From NCBI GenBank assembly GCA_040285825.1, contig JAUPSS010000003.1, forward strand, positions 558,001-622,000: a stretch of 64,000 bases of DNA, in the 5' to 3' direction. The position numbers were made by a program, and so were the translations under genes. This stretch comes from Eukaryota sp. TZLM1-RC (taxonomy: Eukaryota; Metamonada: BaSk clade). Of this stretch, positions 19,652 to 29,390 are shown piece after piece (position 1 is the first letter of the stretch; every line of letters begins with the position of its first letter). A model generated the notes under the pieces. That model saw nothing but the letters and a program-made list of their open reading frames with translations, had not been told where the DNA came from and made no database searches.

Positions 19652-22600
19652 ATGAGCAACATTCAGAGGGAGTCCCTCTTCGGAGAATCATCATCTACAT
19701 CTCGCAAACGCAAAGCTCCGAGACCTACTACCCTGACAAAGAAGTCAAACCCATCTCCATCATACAAGTCAAACACTGCACTATATCCAGCAGGAACACA
19801 GTCTTTAGGTTTAGTTACCCGTGTTGCTCCTAATTTCTTATTCCTTACTCTTCCTGGGGATGTTACGGCCTACGTTAATGTGTCCAATGTCTCCGATGAA
19901 CTCAATGAAGTACTAGAGGCCGACCCCAACTGTTCTCTTGTCGACTTTTTCTCCATCGGAGACGTTGTTTTGGGAGTAGTTCTCCAAGCCGGTCACCGCC
20001 CTGTCCTCTCTCTTGTGCCTTCTGCCGTTAATTACAGCCTTGCTGATTCAGAGATTGATTCATCCACTCCTGTTTCTATAGTGGTCAAAAGTGAAGAAGA
20101 CCATGGATGGCTCTGCTCAACTGGACTTGATTTACCTGCTTTTCTTCCACTACAGGGAAACAGTCAGCTGAAAATTGGTAAAGTCCACGTGGCATATGTT
20201 GTCAAATCTTCACCAAGACACTTACAAGTCTCAATCCCTTTGAAATTGGAAGTTCCCAACATCAGTGTAGACATTAAAGAGTTGGCGAAAAGAGCAGAAG
20301 CATTGGCTGATCAAGCTGAAGAAAAACCTCTTAAAAAAATAATTAAGCGTGATAATCTGATAAATTCTACCAAACTGTATTCAAAAGTACCTATTAAATC
20401 TGCCAATAATGCAGGAATCCAGCTTTTATTACCAACTGGCGAAGTTTTTCTCTACAAAACCCACCTCTCCGATTTTTGCTCACATAATGATGCTATTTTG
20501 GAGTTTATCAAAACAGTTTTAAACAAAATTGATCAATTAAAAGTTGCAGCGAGGACCGGAACTGTTTACTTTCCTAAGAAAATGATCAAATTGATGAATG
20601 AATTAGGTCTAGAAGTTGATAATTTCATTTTAAAAGCTGGTCATGTCTTAACCCTTCACTACCCTGGTTTTTTTTCATTTCCTACCATGAAGAGGTCTGT
20701 TATTGAAGACTTTATTAATAATTTATATCCTGATTCCCCTCTCAAACTCAGTCCTCACCAAGAGTTTTTTGGATTTGTTAAAAAAGTTTTTGAAAATAAA
20801 GTTATTGTTGGTTTCCCTAACAATTTGACAGGACTATTACGGACAGAAAAGGGAAACCAGTTCGTAACCGATCAATCAATCAGAGTCCGGGTCAAATCAG
20901 TCAACTCTGAAGGAAAGTTCCTTTTATCATTCGCCCAATCAATCAAATGTGATTCCCTCTTTCACTCACTTGCCACTCTTCACACCATGGAACCAACCTT
21001 AACCCTTCCTCAACTTCCTCAACCAGGAACACTTATTGAAGCAGTTCCCGTCCAGGAAACAGAGTTTGGCCTTGTTCTTTCATTGGTAACTGGTGGAAGG
21101 GAGCAGCCTACTACTTCAGAAGACGTCACCATTGTGGTTCCCAAAGATCACTTTATCGCCACTGAAGAATCCCCTGTTTGGGTTAGGGTGTTGTCAGTCA
21201 AGGCTAAGATTGGATTAGTTGAAGCGACAATGAAGCCTGAGCTTGTTGGTTCGGTTCCCAGTCGTGAAAAGTCTCTGGAAACACGTGGAAAGTTCAAAAA
21301 ACAAAAGTCTAGTTTGGTTAAGCAAGATGATGACGTCATGGGGTCAATAATACACGTCAGCAATGATTCAATCATTTTCTCTTTCAGTCAAGAAGAGTCA
21401 AGAAGACCTTTGTTCATTTTGGTCCCATGTCCGTTGGTTTCAGCCGGGTTAATGAGTAACACTACTGAATTTGATGAATTAGTCAAGGTGTTTCCTATTG
21501 GTTTTCAGACTTCAATCAAAATTAAATCAATTGGAAAAGATGGGTCAATAATAGGTCAAGTCAAGGAATGTCTTGCTGATATGATTGAAGAATCGCAGAA
21601 GGGGAAATCTGTTGCTGATTTCTCTCTGAATTATCATGAACTGTCTGAGGATGTGAAGCAATCAATTGATGACCTATCATCTCAAAAACACGACCATACA
21701 GGAAACCTGACTGTTGGGCAACGAGTATCGGCTGTCATTAGTTCTCTTTCCAATGGTTTTTACTATCTTTCTCTCTCCCCTACCACACATGGGAAACTCT
21801 TACACGTGGACTGTGGTCATTCACGTGACTCTGTTTTGGAATTTGTGAGCAATGCAAGAGTTGGTGATTTGGTAACGGCTTTCATTACTAGTATTGATAA
21901 TGGATTAATGTTTTCTCTTGTTGATCAACCTCTGATTAAAGATGTAGTCACTGTTTGTCGTATCGAGTCAAAGTTCAAAACTTTTGGTCGCTTAGTCCAA
22001 CTACCAGGTAACAGGAAGGGTGTCGTCCATCCCTGTGATGTCTCTGATGATTTGACACGAGTGGGAGAAGGTTTTGGGGAGGGGGAAGTTGCTGAGTGCA
22101 AGATTGTTGACGTTTGTGGTGACGTGGTCAAGGTTTCATTAAAGGAAAGTGATTTTAGTGATTCGGCAGCCAAACCAATCACAGTTGATGATTTGATTGT
22201 CGGTCAAGAACTTCAAGGACTTGTCGTTGGTCAATCTGAGTCTGGTTTATTTGTCGACATATCTCGCGAATTCACCGGAAGAGTTCGTAGTAGTCAAGTA
22301 TCTGGTAAGGTTTTAATTGGTGATGTAATCAAGGTTTATGTATTGTCTATTCTCGACAAAAAGGCATCTCTTTCTATGAAATCATTTGCAAAGAAATCTG
22401 CCCCTTTAACACCCAAAGATCAAGGGAAAGTGCTTGATTGCACAGTCAAGAATGTTCAAAATTTTGGTCTCTTCCTTGCCGCTGGGCTTCACAACAAGAC
22501 CTTTAATATGAGATCCTTGCCTACTGTTTTTGTTCATAAATCGAAGGTTTTTGATAAAGGAAATGAAGTTGATCTTGAGAATAGGTTCTCCATTGGTGAT

Positions 22601-23809
22601 CATGTTAAGGTATTAATTAAGCACGTAGATGAAAACAAGAATAGGGTATTTGGCTCAATGAGGAGCAGCGATATTGGGGTTGTTCTGGAAGAGGAGAAGG
22701 AATTTAAACTGGATGATGTTATGGTTGGTGAAAGTAATGATGAAGGTCAAAATGATGATGTGGACCAGGGATTTAATGAGCCTTCCGATAGCGATTCAGA
22801 TTCTGAGCTTGACAGGGTTGATGTGGTCAATATGGATGATTCTGATGATGAAATTGTCGATTTAAACCTCGATGAAGTTTCTGATGAAGAAGTTGTTGAC
22901 CCTTTCATGACATCATCAACGCCAATCAGCTCTAAACTCACGGAAAACGAGGTCAGAAAGACAGAAGACCTATTGGTTACTGGTTCTAATGCTAATTCGA
23001 CAGCAGACATTGAAAGAGAATTACTCGCCAACCCCACTTCACCCCCACTTTGGATTCAGCTGGCCGCGCTCTCTTTGGCTGAGGCTGACATTGAGAAGAC
23101 AAGAGATACTTTTGACCGGGCTGTTGATGCAATGAAGGAGAGTTTTGGTAAGGATTTGGGAGACATTTGGGCCGCATATCTGAACTTTGAGAATAATTAT
23201 GGATCGCAAAGCACCTTGGAAAATGTATTTGAACGAATGAAAATGGTAGTCGAACCCAGCATTGCCCACTTGTCTTTCTGCAAGTGTCTAATTGGTAAAG
23301 TCAGTCAGATTCCTCTTGAAACTATTGTTGAAGCTTTGAGTGAGGCGGTCAAAAAATGTCAGACTTTGATTGACTTTTGGGTTTTGTACTATGAATTCTC
23401 CAGGGAGATGGAAGATCAACTTGATTCTGAACATTCTCCTAATGCGGTTATTAAAAGAGCTCTGTTCTTTTTACCATCCAGATATCATGTTGATTTTTCA
23501 AGAATAATTGCACAAAAAGAATTTAAATCAGGAAATCAACAAAAGGGACGATCTTTATTTGAAAAATTAGTCTCTAATCATCCAAAAAGAGCTGATCTTT
23601 GGTCTGTGTACCTGGACATGGAGATTAGTCATGGTTCTGTGGAATTCGCTAGACAGTTGTTTCATCGTTTGACCACCGTCAAGTTTTCTTCCAAGGCCAT
23701 CAGGAATTTATTTAGAAAGTGGGCAAAGTTTGAAGCTCAACATGGTACCAACGAACAACAAGCATTCGTCGAAACCTCTGCCAGAAAGTATTTGGAAAAA
23801 TTTAATTAA
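19652..23809 (+). CDS. rRNA biogenesis protein RRP5 (PDCD11)
   Basis: A single open frame of 1385 aa. A basic Ser-rich N-terminus (SRKRKAPRPTTLTKK) precedes a series of S1 RNA-binding domains, the first near residues 52-130 and others seen as repeated patterns such as VGQELQGLVVGQSESGLFVDIS (residues ~855-875) and GKVLDCTVKNVQNFGLFL. An acidic linker (~1010-1085, with DSDSDSELD) leads to C-terminal HAT/TPR-like repeats (~1120-1385: SPPLWIQLAALSL, DIWAAYLNFEN, RADLWSVYLDMEIS). This architecture is specific to RRP5/PDCD11, a nucleolar factor needed for both 40S and 60S precursor processing. Human and yeast proteins are about 1700-1870 aa, so some S1 domains are probably absent or strongly diverged. 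Confidence 0.93.
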   Translation: MSNIQRESLFGESSSTSRKRKAPRPTTLTKKSNPSPSYKSNTALYPAGTQSLGLVTRVAPNFLFLTLPGDVTAYVNVSNVSDELNEVLEADPNCSLVDFFSIGDVVLGVVLQAGHRPVLSLVPSAVNYSLADSEIDSSTPVSIVVKSEEDHGWLCSTGLDLPAFLPLQGNSQLKIGKVHVAYVVKSSPRHLQVSIPLKLEVPNISVDIKELAKRAEALADQAEEKPLKKIIKRDNLINSTKLYSKVPIKSANNAGIQLLLPTGEVFLYKTHLSDFCSHNDAILEFIKTVLNKIDQLKVAARTGTVYFPKKMIKLMNELGLEVDNFILKAGHVLTLHYPGFFSFPTMKRSVIEDFINNLYPDSPLKLSPHQEFFGFVKKVFENKVIVGFPNNLTGLLRTEKGNQFVTDQSIRVRVKSVNSEGKFLLSFAQSIKCDSLFHSLATLHTMEPTLTLPQLPQPGTLIEAVPVQETEFGLVLSLVTGGREQPTTSEDVTIVVPKDHFIATEESPVWVRVLSVKAKIGLVEATMKPELVGSVPSREKSLETRGKFKKQKSSLVKQDDDVMGSIIHVSNDSIIFSFSQEESRRPLFILVPCPLVSAGLMSNTTEFDELVKVFPIGFQTSIKIKSIGKDGSIIGQVKECLADMIEESQKGKSVADFSLNYHELSEDVKQSIDDLSSQKHDHTGNLTVGQRVSAVISSLSNGFYYLSLSPTTHGKLLHVDCGHSRDSVLEFVSNARVGDLVTAFITSIDNGLMFSLVDQPLIKDVVTVCRIESKFKTFGRLVQLPGNRKGVVHPCDVSDDLTRVGEGFGEGEVAECKIVDVCGDVVKVSLKESDFSDSAAKPITVDDLIVGQELQGLVVGQSESGLFVDISREFTGRVRSSQVSGKVLIGDVIKVYVLSILDKKASLSMKSFAKKSAPLTPKDQGKVLDCTVKNVQNFGLFLAAGLHNKTFNMRSLPTVFVHKSKVFDKGNEVDLENRFSIGDHVKVLIKHVDENKNRVFGSMRSSDIGVVLEEEKEFKLDDVMVGESNDEGQNDDVDQGFNEPSDSDSDSELDRVDVVNMDDSDDEIVDLNLDEVSDEEVVDPFMTSSTPISSKLTENEVRKTEDLLVTGSNANSTADIERELLANPTSPPLWIQLAALSLAEADIEKTRDTFDRAVDAMKESFGKDLGDIWAAYLNFENNYGSQSTLENVFERMKMVVEPSIAHLSFCKCLIGKVSQIPLETIVEALSEAVKKCQTLIDFWVLYYEFSREMEDQLDSEHSPNAVIKRALFFLPSRYHVDFSRIIAQKEFKSGNQQKGRSLFEKLVSNHPKRADLWSVYLDMEISHGSVEFARQLFHRLTTVKFSSKAIRNLFRKWAKFEAQHGTNEQQAFVETSARKYLEKFN

Positions 23810-24296
23810 AATTTAGATCATTAATACAACAATTATTTAATTTCTATTATAGTTTTGTTAGTCTTTAGTCTATAAATAACAATTTGATGATGTTTTTATT
23901 GCTTTTTTTGAAATTTTTCTACTTCCATAATCAATCGATGTGGTATTTGAGTTCTCTTTTAATGCATTATCAAATCTAATTAGTCAAGTCCATGAGTGAT
24001 GGATTACCAGTATTTTTCTATCGTTATTAAAAGCCGTGAAAGCAGATCAGGATTTTTGAAGAGCAAATCTTGGTTAATGTCATTTAGTCCCATTAGTTCT
24101 GATTTAATTTTATTAAGTGCTGTATTTCAATAAAACACTATTTGAAAAAGAGTAATAATTATTTAACTTCTTCCATATTTTTGTTAGTTCAAGTCTTGAT
24201 CAACTTGAATTTTATTTTCAAAGAAATAAATTTAAAAAAAACAAAATAATAAATTTATAATGATATAAAATGCTAAAGTACAATTAAATAATTAAA
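23810..24296. other. Convergent intergenic region
   Basis: AT-rich DNA between two convergent stop codons, with AATAAA-like sequences near 24230-24260 on either strand. No gene seen. Confidence 0.5.
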
Positions 24297-25292
24297 TTAT
24301 TTTGATCTGGCACTATTTAAAAATGGAGATTTCCTTAAACTATGTTTAGTTTTTGTCCTTCTACCAGAATCTCGAGGACTTTCCGGTTCATTCCCACTAT
24401 TTTGAGCATTACGAAGCCCAAATGCCTTATTGAGGGCAACAACTTCAAGCCCGTGTGTGACTGAAATTTCCTGAAGCGCATTTTTAAATCTTTTCCGACA
24501 CACTTCCAAATCAAGAGATTTTTTCCTCTGGAACTCGGCTTTAGCAGTGGTGAATCTTCTATCGAATGCCGACAGCTGATTCTTATGAAGTACCTTCAGT
24601 TTCTTGAGCTTTGCTTCTCCTGATGATTTTACTCCCATTTTGGTTCGTTCTAGTTCTATCACTTCTCTTTGATCAGCATCAGCTTTGACTTTCGCGGCTT
24701 CGGCATAGTTTCCTCCTTTGGCCAATGCAGCCTCCACTCTGCGTAGGTCCAAAAGCGAAGGTGATGGACGAACTCGACAGTTAATAACTGCCGATTCAAT
24801 TTCTTCAATCAATTGATTAATTTCTTGCTGATGAAGCACTTTCAATTCCTCCAACTCTTTCAGGTATTTAGCCCTCAATTCTCGTTCTTTCTGCTCCCAT
24901 ATTCCACACAACTCCTCCCATTCCTTGTCCTGTGAGTTACGAAGAGCTTCTACTTCCGCTTCCTGGCGATGAAGAACATCTTGCTTCTTCCTTTCGGCAA
25001 CTTGATGGCGTAATTCCTCCAGTTTGTTCTTAGCTGCACTAGCTTCCAAGTAGCGACCAGTGTTTTCGTATGAAAGACGTTGAGATTCCAGGTTGGATGC
25101 ATACTCTGCGATTTCTTCAGCAATGGCATCATTGATCTCATTGTTGCAGGTCATGTCTGACGAAGCAGTTTGTGGAGGATATTGAAGATCAGAAACTTCA
25201 GTAAGCATGAAACTCCCAGGAGATGGTGATTCTGGAGGAGCCGTTTCAGGTAAAGGAAGTGTATTGATGGATTCCTCAAGTGAGTTGTCCAT
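24297..25292 (-). CDS. Unrecognised coiled-coil protein
   Basis: A protein of 331 aa. Residues 1-50 are Pro/Ser-rich. From about residue 55 to 290 the sequence is a nearly continuous charged helix (RQEAEVEALRNSQDKEWEE, KYLKELEELKVLHQQEI), predicted coiled coil, and the tail is basic and Ser-rich. Two helices contain a Y-x-E-A-x-x-A-K pattern (GRYLEASAAKNKLEEL and GNYAEAAKVKADAD) common in cytoskeletal and flagellar coiled-coil proteins. I do not recognise the family. It is divergent from the SAP-domain gene with only 37 bp between start codons. Confidence 0.8.
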   Translation of the reverse strand: MDNSLEESINTLPLPETAPPESPSPGSFMLTEVSDLQYPPQTASSDMTCNNEINDAIAEEIAEYASNLESQRLSYENTGRYLEASAAKNKLEELRHQVAERKKQDVLHRQEAEVEALRNSQDKEWEELCGIWEQKERELRAKYLKELEELKVLHQQEINQLIEEIESAVINCRVRPSPSLLDLRRVEAALAKGGNYAEAAKVKADADQREVIELERTKMGVKSSGEAKLKKLKVLHKNQLSAFDRRFTTAKAEFQRKKSLDLEVCRKRFKNALQEISVTHGLEVVALNKAFGLRNAQNSGNEPESPRDSGRRTKTKHSLRKSPFLNSARSK

Positions 25293-25329
25293 CTTGGAAG
25301 GATGTTGAATGGAAAGAAATAATTACACA
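25293..25329. promoter_or_regulatory. Very short bidirectional promoter region
   Basis: The minus-strand coiled-coil gene starts at 25292 and the plus-strand gene at 25330 (or in-frame at 25309). Leaders and control elements must overlap the neighbouring coding sequence. Confidence 0.5.
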
Positions 25330-27123
25330 ATGGCTTCGTTTCAGGTACTTCATCCAATCTACAATCTTCCTTCAACAAGACTTAAAACTGCTGAGTTTAT
25401 ACAAGCCTCTTCTGCACCAAACTCTGCTCTTTACATCCGTCAAGCTGCCCTGATCTTCCATGAACATCAGTGTCTTTGTTCTCTTGCGTTTGAATCATTA
25501 GAATCTAGTATCATTGAAGTTATCTACTCTTCCGACTCACACGTTTCTACTGCTTTTTCAGCAATCTCTACAATGTTTCCTGGTTTACTGATTAAAAACA
25601 AATTGAGACCTGAATTCACCAACGAATTACTCTTGAAATGTCTTCAATTTAATTTCAAACAGAATTTATTTAAAAAAGGATTCAGTATTATCAATAATGT
25701 TTATTGTAAAAAGCCATTGTTTTTTTCACTGGATATACAAGCTGTTGACTTTGAAATTCCAATTACCAACACTTCAGTCAAACTAACTGTTCTATTTAAA
25801 AACTTTGTATTCAATTCTATACCATTTACTCTTCCAAGTTCAATATCAAAAAAACTTTCATCTCAATCAATCAACCAACCAATCAGATTGATGGGATATG
25901 AGGGATCAGGCATGGTATGTAGAACACTTCCAAATCTAGAACAATGCTGGGCTATATCAGCTATGAAACCAGATGAAAAGCAAGGAAAAGAAGAGTCAGA
26001 AAGTTTTGACAATATTGATTTTCTGAGAAATTATTGGGCAATTGTACATTCTATTCACTTACCCACAACATTCACTCTCGTCAAGGTTTTATTCGGCTCT
26101 TCCACCAATCCACTCACTTATCCTTTGCCTTGTTTGTGTGATGTCTCCAGTACAGGGTTTGCCGTCAACAGAAAAGGAATGGGGTTGGAAGAAGTCTCAA
26201 CCATATTGAAAGAACTTATCCCTGAAGTTGAGTTTGATGAATCTAATGTTATCAATGCTTCTCTGTGGACCAAGGCAAGTTCATTGGGTACAGAGAGGTT
26301 TGACGGGTTTGTTTCATTAGGAAGTGCCTCCCATTTGCTCAAGAATGAACACAATTTACCAAAAGAAGTATCAAGTATAACCAACGGGGTCGATGAGTAT
26401 GAAAAGCACAGCGAGCATTCTCCACCACACCTCAAAGGTGAGGAGTATGAAATTGGCCACATGAATGACCAAATAGAATATGATGGAGGAATTCCATGTG
26501 AATGTGATCCAATCAAACCAAAAGGACTCTTAGGTTTAATGATGAAGGTTCAGAATGAAAATCCTAAACCACTTCAGCCTTTACAAAAACCAAAGGTAAC
26601 AACAATCAAGAAGCATGTACCCAAACCAATAAAGAAATCATCTGCACTCAACATTACACGGACAGAAGCAAGCACTACCAAGCTTAATCACAACACAGAA
26701 CCTCCAGCAAAGAAAAAGAAAGTTGATGACTTTAGAATCACTAAGCAAAAGATGGTGCAAGTATTTCTTCATTTCTTGGGTGAAACCAAATGTCTCGCAA
26801 CAATTCAAAACCGCAAACCCACAAAGGAAGCAACTTCGTCCAAGGCCAAACCTTCTTCACGACCAGAACCTCAGAACAAAAAGAATTTTGAGTCGAATGC
26901 ACCGGAATATACCTCTTCATTGGAAGCAAAATATGTGGAAGAACCTAAGCAAACCACCACACATTCAATGGATGTACTTTTATCAATGCACAGTGAAGGA
27001 AAACTTAGCAAACTAACCGTTCCTGAACTGAAGGCATTTCTAAAGTCAAATGGTTTAAAAGTTAGTGGTAAAAAGGCTGATCTGATTGAAAGGGTTGTGG
27101 AGTTTTTGAATTCCAAGCAATAG
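25330..27123 (+). CDS. C18orf63 (DUF4708)-like protein with C-terminal SAP domain
   Basis: A protein of 597 aa from the Met at 25330 (seven residues longer if 25309 is used). The N-terminal ~300 residues resemble the uncharacterised animal protein C18orf63: a CRTLPNLEQCWAI segment, then FLRNYWAIVHSIHLP, TYPLPCLCD and a following helix with LEEVSTILKEL occur in the same order as in that family. The middle is low-complexity and Lys/Pro-rich. The last 35 residues (KLTVPELKAFLKSNGLKVSG, then KKADLIERV) form a clear SAP motif, a DNA/chromatin-binding helix-extension-helix. SAP is firm; the C18orf63 link is by eye. It suggests a nuclear DNA-associated role (inference). Confidence 0.65.
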   Translation: MASFQVLHPIYNLPSTRLKTAEFIQASSAPNSALYIRQAALIFHEHQCLCSLAFESLESSIIEVIYSSDSHVSTAFSAISTMFPGLLIKNKLRPEFTNELLLKCLQFNFKQNLFKKGFSIINNVYCKKPLFFSLDIQAVDFEIPITNTSVKLTVLFKNFVFNSIPFTLPSSISKKLSSQSINQPIRLMGYEGSGMVCRTLPNLEQCWAISAMKPDEKQGKEESESFDNIDFLRNYWAIVHSIHLPTTFTLVKVLFGSSTNPLTYPLPCLCDVSSTGFAVNRKGMGLEEVSTILKELIPEVEFDESNVINASLWTKASSLGTERFDGFVSLGSASHLLKNEHNLPKEVSSITNGVDEYEKHSEHSPPHLKGEEYEIGHMNDQIEYDGGIPCECDPIKPKGLLGLMMKVQNENPKPLQPLQKPKVTTIKKHVPKPIKKSSALNITRTEASTTKLNHNTEPPAKKKKVDDFRITKQKMVQVFLHFLGETKCLATIQNRKPTKEATSSKAKPSSRPEPQNKKNFESNAPEYTSSLEAKYVEEPKQTTTHSMDVLLSMHSEGKLSKLTVPELKAFLKSNGLKVSGKKADLIERVVEFLNSKQ

Positions 27124-28400
27124 GTTGTTTTTCATGTGTTTGGAGCTCCTTAAGCAATAGAAATAATTTATATAGAAATAATTAAATTTTGAAAATAGCT
27201 AGACATACTTCATGGTTCACATACAAGCATCCATTTTTGAACTGTCCTTTTTTAGATAGAATGGAAATTCTTTCTTGAACTGACAACTTGTGATGGTGGC
27301 ATTTTTCTGTAATTCTCAGTCTTTTTCAGTCTTGTTTATCGATTGGACTAATGGTTACTGCTCCTGATTAGTCTTTATCTAATCTTATTAGGATTAATGT
27401 ATGAGTTTGCTGTATAAATGTTTTTATTCATGAATTGTAAGATGGTATATAACAAAGAATAGTTGATAAAGTTGTTATCCATCAAACACAGAAATATAAT
27501 AAATAAAATAGAAATAGCACCATGAAAAACAAAGCAATTTGATGAATTTGGTCGTTTATGCACATACTATGCCCTTGGTTGATTCAGATTGAATCAACGC
27601 TCCAACCTTTATTGTAAAGTTTTTTTTAAAATGTTAACTACAAATATAGCAACATTCTTTTGAACTCAAAATTTGGCTTGTATCCCAAGTAGGCTAATTG
27701 AAAGTTCCTTTTCCCAAGTTCGTAACACAATTTCGAAAAAGAGACCAAAAATTCTGCTACAGAAGTACCAAGCCTAGAGAGAAATAGTAAATTTCTAGAG
27801 TGAATTCTATCTAATACAAATATTTTAGGAGTGAAGTTGAAAGTTTAACTTCCCAACTGTAGCTTTTTCAACATTTTCCAAAGGACTGAAGTTTGATTTC
27901 AGTATATCAGCAGTAGTAGACTTAATCCAGTGATCAACAGTAGTGAGATCCAATTCAATATTTGAAATCGAATATGAGTTCTAGACTATTAGTTCGTCAT
28001 TTGTGTCTTGTTGTCTGATTACTTGGCGCTATTTGATAGTAGTTTAATTCTAATTTGTTCTAATTTTGCGTGAGTTCCATTACTGTCGAACATTTCATAT
28101 CAATAATTCCGAAGACCAAGAATCGAAGGTCAAGAATTGGTTGAAAGCATAATTAAATTTGGAACAATTTAGCACATAATGAAGCGTTTGTAGCAAGTTT
28201 AAAGAAACAGTGAGTATTATGTTGAAGTCGAAAACAAGGAAACACCAGATTTGTCTATGAAAGTCAAGGATACCAATGTAAAGGAAAAGGAGGAGATGTA
28301 GGGAGTTTACGGTTATCAAAAATTAAGATCAATAGTCATGAGTGTCAAGTTCAACAGAATTGCAAAAGATAATTTTAATATAGTCCCCTGCTTCCTTCAT
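27124..28400. other. Gene-poor interval
   Basis: About 1.3 kb of AT-rich DNA with only short shadow frames. The last part may be weathered Fanzor sequence, because a recognisable Fanzor end follows at 28401. Confidence 0.4.
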
Positions 28401-28517
28401 TGTCAAAACAGAGAATGTGGTGCCCATTGGGATCGGCATGTCAACAGTGTTGTGAACATGTACAAGATTACGTACTCTCATATTCACAATACCAAAGGTA
28501 TTACAAAGATCAGTTAG
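28401..28517 (+). pseudogene. Fanzor C-terminal relic
   Basis: A 38-codon frame reading CQNRECGAHWDRHVNSVVNM and continuing YKITYSHIH, closed by TAG. This is the last zinc-ribbon Cys pair plus the RuvC-III motif (WDRDVN, with Asp-4 here changed to His). It matches the end of the longer Fanzor at 31532-34036 in both protein and DNA (the TACTCTCATATTCA run is shared), so both derive from one family. Nothing convincing precedes it. Confidence 0.6.
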
Positions 28518-28628
28518 CATGTGAAGGTCAGCATGGAAAAAATACATCGAGCAATATTTAAAAGGTTTATTAGCATGATAGAAACATGCATTTATGGAGT
28601 TTCCTCTTACAAGGAATAATCCCAGAGG

Positions 28629-29153
28629 TCAAATTCCCTTAATCTTGTCCAATAGCCTGATAACTAAAGGAACAATATCCTCACTAACCTTTGCCGCAGT
28701 TCTACCAACAAACACTGGAATAACTTGATACAAACCCCAAAACAAGACGATTGAAACTAATAGATATCCAAGCAATCCTTTAATTCCTGATGATCTATAC
28801 TTAGTAATGTAGCGAGCAAATAGGATCGCAGAAAGTGAGGCAGTTGTTCTGATGAGACTTGAGGGTAAATAGCTTATCACCTGTGCACACGATGCATATG
28901 TACACTGTAAAAGTATTCCCCTTAATAGACCAAAGAAGATACCAATATAGATAACCATCGGAGCATCAAGGAGTGGATAGTGAGCAGGAGTTTCGGCAAC
29001 TGTTTCAGTTGCTCGAACTTCTGATCTAAGTGGCTTCGTTTGCGAATGTGAAGGATGATGTACTTCGCCATGAGAAGACTCTACGATCTTCTTAAGCCGT
29101 TTTTCTTTTTCCTGGAGTAATTTTTCGCGACGACGCTCACTAGGTGTAGACAT
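28629..29153 (-). CDS. GET2/CAML-like tail-anchored protein receptor subunit
   Basis: A protein of 174 aa. The N-terminus SERRREKLLQEKEKRLKKI has the RRR-x-K-L basic helix with which GET2 and CAML bind the ATPase GET3/TRC40. A polar linker is followed by three hydrophobic segments (about residues 66-85, 101-117 and 126-150), matching the three-TM membrane half of the family. The role would be insertion of tail-anchored proteins into the ER together with a GET1/WRB partner. Sequence beyond the N-terminal helix is too diverged to prove orthology; the architecture and length support it. Confidence 0.55.
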   Translation of the reverse strand: MSTPSERRREKLLQEKEKRLKKIVESSHGEVHHPSHSQTKPLRSEVRATETVAETPAHYPLLDAPMVIYIGIFFGLLRGILLQCTYASCAQVISYLPSSLIRTTASLSAILFARYITKYRSSGIKGLLGYLLVSIVLFWGLYQVIPVFVGRTAAKVSEDIVPLVIRLLDKIKGI

Positions 29154-29390
29154 TGGGGAGTTGCAGAAGAGTAATGTTTGCAGAGATATGAATCGTTGAA
29201 TTCAAAATTGTTGATTTTTGATTCAATGGACAACTGACCTGATTTCTTGCAAGTGGGTAATCCATGTTGAACGATTGGGTAATTTCCGAGTATTGGCTTT
29301 GATCTGCACCATTACAAGTCCATTCCTAAAACCGTAGTTTTTGTCTATATTTTTTAAATTTGTTTAAATTTATAACTACCATTCTACAAA

